A program made the position numbers and the translations under genes. A DNA stretch of 64,000 nucleotides. Source: an uncultured Bacteroides sp. GTDB taxonomy: Bacteria > Bacteroidota > Bacteroidia > Bacteroidales > Bacteroidaceae. Below, in pieces: positions 58,465-64,000 of the stretch. The DNA is taken from assembly GCA_948847595.1 (NCBI GenBank), contig CAQOGY010000001.1:525120-589119 (forward strand). The letters run 5' to 3'. Each line of letters opens with the position of its first letter. Within the stretch, counting starts at the first letter, position 1. The notes beneath the pieces were generated by a model. The model did no database searches. It was not told the DNA's origin and saw nothing but the letters and a program-made list of their open reading frames with translations.

Positions 58465-59562
58465 TTATTCAAATTTGCCGGGATAAACCTGGTTACCATA
58501 ATAAAGAGCAGTTCTCAACCACTTGTAAGAAGGTTCGTTGGCAAAATCATACTCCATGTGATAAGTACCTATGCCACCGATTCGTTTGCCGCTAGGCAAG
58601 TCCATCGTTGCATAATCAAAGAGTTGTGCCCCATTAATATACCTGAATTCAGGACGCACAGAACTGGAATAATAGGTAATGCCACCGGTTCTCCAACCTT
58701 GTTCAAACTCAGCTGTGATAATGGTTTTACGCTCCCAATCCTCTAAATGCGGATGATTGATTTTCCTGATAACACTATTTGTATTACTTTCCCAATAAGC
58801 CTGATAGATATAATGATCTATTAATTTAGATGTTTCTGTAGACAAAAGATCCGGTTGCCCATCCATTACCAGCATTCTGCCTGCAGGACGTAAACGGGCA
58901 CTCAAAGTTTCTATAAAGGCTTGCATTTTTGTATTACCTTTCGGGCTTATTTCCTGACCATTAGCTATGGTTCCCGAATGTCCATATCCCGGTTCGTAGT
59001 CAATATCAAAACCATCTATATTATATTTCTCAATAGTGTCACAAATAGCATTTGCATAAGCGATACTTCCTTTTACAGGATCACCCTCACCTAGTTCTTC
59101 TACCCAGTATTGGTGCATATCCTTACCTTGTGGAGTAATGGCGGAACCAATATCCTGAACAATCCAACAAAGCAGGGCTTTCCCACCTTTTACCTCTTGG
59201 AAGAATTTCAAGTCTGCTTTCTGTTCGTCAGATAAGTAACCTCTGGCTCCCCACAACGAAACAAAGTCTACACTATCGGGCAACATCTTCAGATAATTCT
59301 GAGGATTCGTACCTTTACCGGTCCAGTTTCCATACCAGCCAAAACCCTTCACATGAGGAGTTTTACGGTACTCTCTGAGTTGGCGATAATATTCACGTTG
59401 CGAAGGCATTAAATCCTCCTCTCCCTGTGCTTCAATAAAAGGGATGTGGCGTGTTATATCTTCTTGTTCGGGGAACGTCACACGCTCTGTCTCTGTCCAA
59501 TCAGAACAGGCTACAAAGCTCAAAGCTGCAATACCAATGTATAAATAATTACGTAATCTCAT
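58465..59562 (-). CDS. GH18 endo-beta-N-acetylglucosaminidase-type lipoprotein
   Basis: The 365-residue lipoprotein has a lipobox LSFVAC. The GH18 barrel is intact in its catalytic site: DGFDIDYE, residues 183-190, with Asp183, Asp186, Asp188 and Glu190 of the D-x-x-D-x-D-x-E motif. Other strands are HVKGFGWYGNW, DFVSLWGARGY and LIDHYIYQAYWES. Enzymes of this group cleave the GlcNAc-GlcNAc bond of N-glycans, and its SusC/SusD partners support glycan use. The exact N-glycan class (high-mannose or complex) cannot be read from sequence. Confidence 0.85.
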   Translation of the reverse strand: MRLRNYLYIGIAALSFVACSDWTETERVTFPEQEDITRHIPFIEAQGEEDLMPSQREYYRQLREYRKTPHVKGFGWYGNWTGKGTNPQNYLKMLPDSVDFVSLWGARGYLSDEQKADLKFFQEVKGGKALLCWIVQDIGSAITPQGKDMHQYWVEELGEGDPVKGSIAYANAICDTIEKYNIDGFDIDYEPGYGHSGTIANGQEISPKGNTKMQAFIETLSARLRPAGRMLVMDGQPDLLSTETSKLIDHYIYQAYWESNTNSVIRKINHPHLEDWERKTIITAEFEQGWRTGGITYYSSSVRPEFRYINGAQLFDYATMDLPSGKRIGGIGTYHMEYDFANEPSYKWLRTALYYGNQVYPGKFE

Positions 59563-59611
59563 AATATTAATTGTTGTTCATTGATTATTAAAACAAGTAA
59601 CTGAATGGTTA

Positions 59612-61249
59612 TTACTGGACAGGCCTGCCAGAACGTACCCACCAAAGTTTAGTACCCCCTTTATCCGGACCATTTAGCAAGGTAGAAAGAGACGACATAT
59701 TAGGGTTGCCCTGATGTTCCTTTGTTGAAAAGCTGAAACGTTCCGGTGTCCGGGCTTTTGCATCTGCACCTATCTTATTGGGTAAGTTGCTGTCAAAGAG
59801 ATCTGCCAGATAAGGATAACCTGTTCTGCGATATTCCGTCCACGCTTCTACTCCATTAGGATAGAGAGCCAGATATTTCTGAGTAATGATCTGTTGCAAT
59901 TTTCCTTCTTCCGAAGCAGCGGCATCCCATTTGGGAGAAACGTTTCCGGCAGTGATGTCAAAACCGTAGGGATTAGAATAATTGGAATAATGATAATCAC
60001 TCGTAGTTAACGCTGCCGGTTTTACACTGCCTTTGCTTAAGTAGGCAGTAGCTGCTGCATCTGTAATGCCCCATTCTTCCATAGACATTTTCACGCCTGC
60101 TTCATACAAGTTCTTTACGTCTTCTGCTATCAAGTCATATAATGCCGCTTCAGCTTTTAAGAAATAAGTTTCGGAAGCTCTGAACCAATACAAAGGATCT
60201 GCATTTTCCACTTTGGGAGAAGATGCAAATTCGGCGCTATTCCTACCCGTTCCCTGTCCTTGAGTATTGCCAGGAGCAATGCAATAATATCCTTTTATTT
60301 CGTTATATGTACCTTGCGTATAGTACTTTTCCAAACGCGGATCGCTATAACCGATGAGGTAAGACCAGGCTGTGGCGCCCATACGGTTTTCTTTATAATC
60401 AATTGTGGCGATTAAAGAATTGAGTAACGGGTACTTGCTTGTATTACCGATTTTAGCTTCGTCAGCTTTGCTTTCAATCACGCCTCCATTCTTAGGGTCC
60501 AATGCTTTCGCAATGTATTCCTTTGCTAGAACTTCATTCACAAAATGAACGCGGACAGCCATTCTCAGCATTAACGAATTGGTGAGTTTCGTCCATTTCA
60601 CGGGGTCCCCATCATAGATTAAATCATATTTGGGCATAATCTTCGAAGTCGCTTTGTTGAGAATATCTGCACAAGTAGCCAAATCTTTCAGCATAGCCTT
60701 ATACACATCTTCCTGTTTATCGAGTGCCGGAGCGATGTCACCGTTTCCTGCATTGGTATATACGATAGGACCGAAACAATCGGTAGCTCTTAACCAACCT
60801 GCAACTTTCACTACATTAAATATGGCCATAATTTCTTGTTTCTCAGGCTCATCGCTCGTCCCGATTTTTTGGTATATCTGCACCCAAGGCTGATATACTT
60901 TCATGTAAAGCTGTTCGTATGCATAGTTCATTCGATTGTCTGCAAAATCCCAAGTTGCTTCCGTGCCCAACCTCCAGTTGTTATTCATCCCGAAATAACC
61001 TATATACTGACCGGATGACATCACGTCCGTAACTGCCAGGTCATTGCCCGGTTCGGTTGTCTTACTCGGCGAGCCGATAGGAATAACCCGCTGTTGCATA
61101 TCCATCAACTGTGTGCCGTATATCAATCCGCCTGCTTCCAGATCTCCATCCGTCACACCCGTAGTACTTTTATTTATGTCAACATAATCTTCACAAGCAG
61201 TTAAGAAACTTAGCGAAAAGATTAATAATAAGTATTTCTTCATTTTCAT
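59612..61249 (-). CDS. SusD/RagB-family outer-membrane lipoprotein
   Basis: The 545-residue lipoprotein (lipobox LSFLTAC) is of the SusD-like type that binds the nutrient for SusC: DYVDINKSTTGVTDGDLEAG, a TPR-like set of helices (QLYMKVYQPWVQIYQKIGT), WLRATDCFGPIVYT, WTKLTNSLMLRMAVRVHFVN, and a C-terminal WTEYRRTGYPYL. It lies 11 bp after the SusC gene. An alternate start two codons in is possible. Confidence 0.9.
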   Translation of the reverse strand: MKMKKYLLLIFSLSFLTACEDYVDINKSTTGVTDGDLEAGGLIYGTQLMDMQQRVIPIGSPSKTTEPGNDLAVTDVMSSGQYIGYFGMNNNWRLGTEATWDFADNRMNYAYEQLYMKVYQPWVQIYQKIGTSDEPEKQEIMAIFNVVKVAGWLRATDCFGPIVYTNAGNGDIAPALDKQEDVYKAMLKDLATCADILNKATSKIMPKYDLIYDGDPVKWTKLTNSLMLRMAVRVHFVNEVLAKEYIAKALDPKNGGVIESKADEAKIGNTSKYPLLNSLIATIDYKENRMGATAWSYLIGYSDPRLEKYYTQGTYNEIKGYYCIAPGNTQGQGTGRNSAEFASSPKVENADPLYWFRASETYFLKAEAALYDLIAEDVKNLYEAGVKMSMEEWGITDAAATAYLSKGSVKPAALTTSDYHYSNYSNPYGFDITAGNVSPKWDAAASEEGKLQQIITQKYLALYPNGVEAWTEYRRTGYPYLADLFDSNLPNKIGADAKARTPERFSFSTKEHQGNPNMSSLSTLLNGPDKGGTKLWWVRSGRPVQ

Positions 61250-61260
61250 AATATCAATAA

Positions 61261-64000
61261 TTAGAATCCAAATTTCAAACTAAATCCGTAAGTGCGACTG
61301 CTAGGCAACATAAAATAGTCGTAACCTTGACCGAACGTACCGGTTGAAGCAGTTAGTTCAGGATCATATGGAGCTTTGTTGTAAATCATCCATAAATTGG
61401 TCCCATATACAGAGATGTTCACGTTTTTCACCACATTACCAAACCATTTGTTAGGCAGCGTATAGCCTATGCTGGCTTCCTGCAAACGGATATTGGTAGC
61501 TGAATAAACATAATAGGAGTCTAAATCGTAGATTGTTCCATAATAATCTTGCGGCTTCATCTTTATATTACCCAGCATCACGTAGCCTGCCTCCCGCGCA
61601 TCTGCAGATGCTTTTGATACGCCGAAACGGTCAAGCGTAGCTTGAGTTTTAGAAATCACGTTGCCGCCAATTCTTGCGGTAAACATGACACTGGCATTGA
61701 TGCCTTTGTAGTTGAATCCATGTCTCCAACCTAGATTCCATTTCGGATTGACTGTGCCAATCTTGAACGGTGTGGTGTTTTCTGTCGCTATGGTCTGTCC
61801 GGGAGTGTAAGGGATATAACCTTCATCGTTTTTCTCCACCCGGCGGTCGGCATACAAAGCACCCACTTCACCACCTTCACGAAGACGAAAACGACCGAGT
61901 TTGATATCACTCAAATCCATCAGTTCGCCACTGACAGGATTCTTCACGTCGGAAGCCAGTTTCTTTATCTTATTCTTGTTGGAAGTGGCGGTGAAAGTCG
62001 TATTGTAGTTAAAGTCACCGAATGTCTGGTCGTAACCTAGCGTCAATTCGATACCTCTATTCTGCACATTACCGGCTTGCACATACATATATTTATATCC
62101 GCTGGTTCCCGGCATATCCGCTTTCAACAACTGGTTGTACGTGTTAGACTGATATATCGTAACCCCTAAAGTAACGGTGTTGTTAAACCATCTGGAGTCG
62201 ATACCCAATTCGTAGGATCGGGTACGTTCTGCCTTCAAATCACTTAAAGGATAATATTCGAAAGGAGCTACTGTACCATTTTCCAGTTTATGGGTAATGG
62301 TTCCCGGTGTCAGACCCGTAAATGGAATAGGAGAGCCTACTTCGGTATAAGAACCTCTGATTTTGAAATAGCCTAATACCGGTTGTATGCTTTCACGAAG
62401 ACTGTTCGGTAAAAGCTCGGTAACGATAGCCGAAAGACCCACCGACGGATAGAAAATCCATTCTTCTTTACTGTTCACCAGTTGCGACGGTTTGTCGGCA
62501 CGGCCGGTCAGTGTGAGATACAAAGCCGAATTCCATGAAAGCTCTGCCGAAGCAAAAGCTGCGAAGTTTTGTGTACGCGAATCGCCTCCTGTCTCATAAA
62601 CACTGGCAACGGCTGAATTTACATTTCCATAAGTAAATTTATTGGGAACAAGCAATAAATCGCCGCCATAACCATGACCTTTTGTATCATATTCCTCGAA
62701 AGATGCGCCGGCATTGACCGTAGCGTGGTAAATTTGGGCAAATTGCTTGTCGAAGTTTACCATAATATCGGCATATTTCTGTTTATAGAACTCGTTGGAG
62801 TATCTATATCGGCCGTTGTCTCCCGCAAAGGTGCTGATGGTGGAAGCATAACGCTTGTCTTCCGATTCGGAATATGTATTATCAATGCGGGCACGACCTG
62901 CGACATTCAAGTACTCCGTAATGTCATATTTCAGATTGGCATAGAGCATATAGCGGTCTTTTGCTTCAGGACGCAAGTTGCGATAAGCAATCCAATAAGG
63001 ATTTTGCACGTCCATACCCATGCCTCCCGGTTGCCAGCTTTGTTTATTATACCCCAACTCATTGTTGTAGCGTTCAAAATATTTTTCACTTTCAAAATTC
63101 ATCCCTCTCGGATAGAGGTATGCCCCTACTATGGGATTAAAGTATGTACCGAAGGATATCATGTTGTTGTAGAACTCGCGCACATAACTGGCGGATACAT
63201 CCAAAGTCAGTTTATCCTTTAGAAATTTAGCCGTATTGCGGAATGTTACGTTATACCGATGATATTTGTTATTTTCTACCATGCCGGTAGAGTTGACGGC
63301 CGATGCGGAGATATAGGTCTGGTTCTTTTCCGTCCCCATCGAGAGATTAAACGAATTGTTGAATGTAGCTCCGGTATTAAAAAAGTCTCTGGGTTCCCAT
63401 GAAGACGGTTTTTCCATTTTATCGCCCCAAGAGAAGTAATCACCTGTCAGATTCCCATACGTATTTTGAAATTCCGGCATTACAAAGGGATTTGCGAACT
63501 CGACAGAAGAAGATACATTCAGACGCATTGCACCTTCGGTGCCTTTCTTGGTGTTAATCAGGATAACGCCATTAGCGGCATTGGCTCCATACAATGCGGC
63601 AGCCGACGGACCTGTCAATACGGATAGGCTTTCGATATCGTCCGGATTGAAGTTAGCGATACCTTCACCGGAAGTTGCTCCGCCGAAACCCGTACCATCT
63701 CCGGAACGATCTGCCTTATTTCCGATAGGAACACCATCTACTACATATAATACATTGTTTTGACCTGCAATAGATTTGTTACCACGCATCACAACACGAG
63801 TACCACCACCTACACCGGATGCACTACGCTGTATATTTACACCGGCAACTTTACCATTCAGTGAGTTCATAAAGTTGGCATCTTTGACTGCCGTCAAGTC
63901 GTCACCTTTCACTTGCTGAACGTTATAGCTCAGTGCTTTCTCAGAACGCTTGATACCCAAGGCAGTAACAACCACTTCATCCAATGTTTGAGTATCTTCT
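61261..64000 (-). CDS. SusC/RagA-family TonB-linked receptor, 5' end outside window
   Basis: The reading frame is open to the right edge (last visible codons E-D-T-Q-T-L-D-E-V-V-V-T-A-L-G), so signal peptide, any regulatory domain and the TonB box lie outside. Visible parts are the plug (LNGKVAGVNIQRSASGVGGG, VLYVVDGVPIGNK, LSVLTGPSAAALYGANAANG, a SusC signature) and the barrel, ending in SSRTYGFSLKFGF. At least 912 residues are coded here. It transports the oligosaccharide bound by SusD. Confidence 0.9.
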   Translation of the reverse strand, partial: EDTQTLDEVVVTALGIKRSEKALSYNVQQVKGDDLTAVKDANFMNSLNGKVAGVNIQRSASGVGGGTRVVMRGNKSIAGQNNVLYVVDGVPIGNKADRSGDGTGFGGATSGEGIANFNPDDIESLSVLTGPSAAALYGANAANGVILINTKKGTEGAMRLNVSSSVEFANPFVMPEFQNTYGNLTGDYFSWGDKMEKPSSWEPRDFFNTGATFNNSFNLSMGTEKNQTYISASAVNSTGMVENNKYHRYNVTFRNTAKFLKDKLTLDVSASYVREFYNNMISFGTYFNPIVGAYLYPRGMNFESEKYFERYNNELGYNKQSWQPGGMGMDVQNPYWIAYRNLRPEAKDRYMLYANLKYDITEYLNVAGRARIDNTYSESEDKRYASTISTFAGDNGRYRYSNEFYKQKYADIMVNFDKQFAQIYHATVNAGASFEEYDTKGHGYGGDLLLVPNKFTYGNVNSAVASVYETGGDSRTQNFAAFASAELSWNSALYLTLTGRADKPSQLVNSKEEWIFYPSVGLSAIVTELLPNSLRESIQPVLGYFKIRGSYTEVGSPIPFTGLTPGTITHKLENGTVAPFEYYPLSDLKAERTRSYELGIDSRWFNNTVTLGVTIYQSNTYNQLLKADMPGTSGYKYMYVQAGNVQNRGIELTLGYDQTFGDFNYNTTFTATSNKNKIKKLASDVKNPVSGELMDLSDIKLGRFRLREGGEVGALYADRRVEKNDEGYIPYTPGQTIATENTTPFKIGTVNPKWNLGWRHGFNYKGINASVMFTARIGGNVISKTQATLDRFGVSKASADAREAGYVMLGNIKMKPQDYYGTIYDLDSYYVYSATNIRLQEASIGYTLPNKWFGNVVKNVNISVYGTNLWMIYNKAPYDPELTASTGTFGQGYDYFMLPSSRTYGFSLKFGF

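Overview
The window looks like chromosomal DNA from a gut Bacteroides of the thetaiotaomicron/ovatus type. The evidence is the promoter form (TTG, 19-21 bp, TAnnTTTG), the SusC/SusD pair, FimB/Mfa1-type fimbrial lipoproteins, DUF4248/HU/'smalltalk' genes, FecR/ECF sigma regulation and paired AddAB-like nuclease-helicases. The species cannot be fixed from sequence reading alone. Both ends cut genes: an RHS/YD-repeat protein on the left and a SusC-type receptor on the right.

Layout. 1-7000: an RHS module, with a truncated YD-repeat protein, a 1542-residue RHS-core protein with an unrecognised C-terminal domain, two small membrane proteins that are immunity candidates, and a fossil fragment of a second RHS core. 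7000-13420: a metal-homeostasis cluster (YecH-like protein, HYC_CC_PP protein, TonB receptor, periplasmic HMA protein, CopA-type P1B ATPase), probably for copper. 13450-27310: mainly core genes: AraC regulator, lipB, an OPT transporter/DUF1460 amidase/PorV-PorQ operon, DUF1573, DUF4923, engB, a sodium:solute symporter, recR, a GNAT enzyme, YqgE/AlgH, an aminotransferase, tRNA-Asp and a fabH.

27570-34550: an accessory stretch of phage- or plasmid-flavoured genes: peptidoglycan amidase, the 33-residue smalltalk protein, HU-like protein, DUF4248, a DnaB helicase with a winged-helix partner, then a coiled-coil protein, a GNAT-like protein, a PAPS-reductase-like PP-loop protein and a ParB-like protein (an IbrA/IbrB-type pair). 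The last group is the best candidate here for an under-described system. 34950-44480: a type V fimbria operon (two large lipoproteins, DUF3575, DUF3868/OmpA, Mfa1-type stalk, FimB/Mfa2-type anchor), followed on the other strand by two paralogous helix-turn-helix regulators, one of them broken by a single in-frame TAG.

46900-55930: a UDP-glucuronate decarboxylase, a receiver-first hybrid kinase, and an ECF sigma factor lying 17 bp upstream of addA and addB on the same strand. 56080-64000: a small glycan-utilisation locus (SusC, SusD, GH18 with intact catalytic motif, DUF1735-LamG lipoprotein) with its FecR anti-sigma gene turned around, divergent from the sigma gene and convergent with the polysaccharide operon. 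The gene set suggests N-glycan (endo-beta-N-acetylglucosaminidase) use.

Intergenic DNA carries several structured elements: a four-copy 22-bp-period palindrome array ahead of engB, three long inverted-repeat elements at gene 3' ends, and dyads overlapping or flanking promoters.
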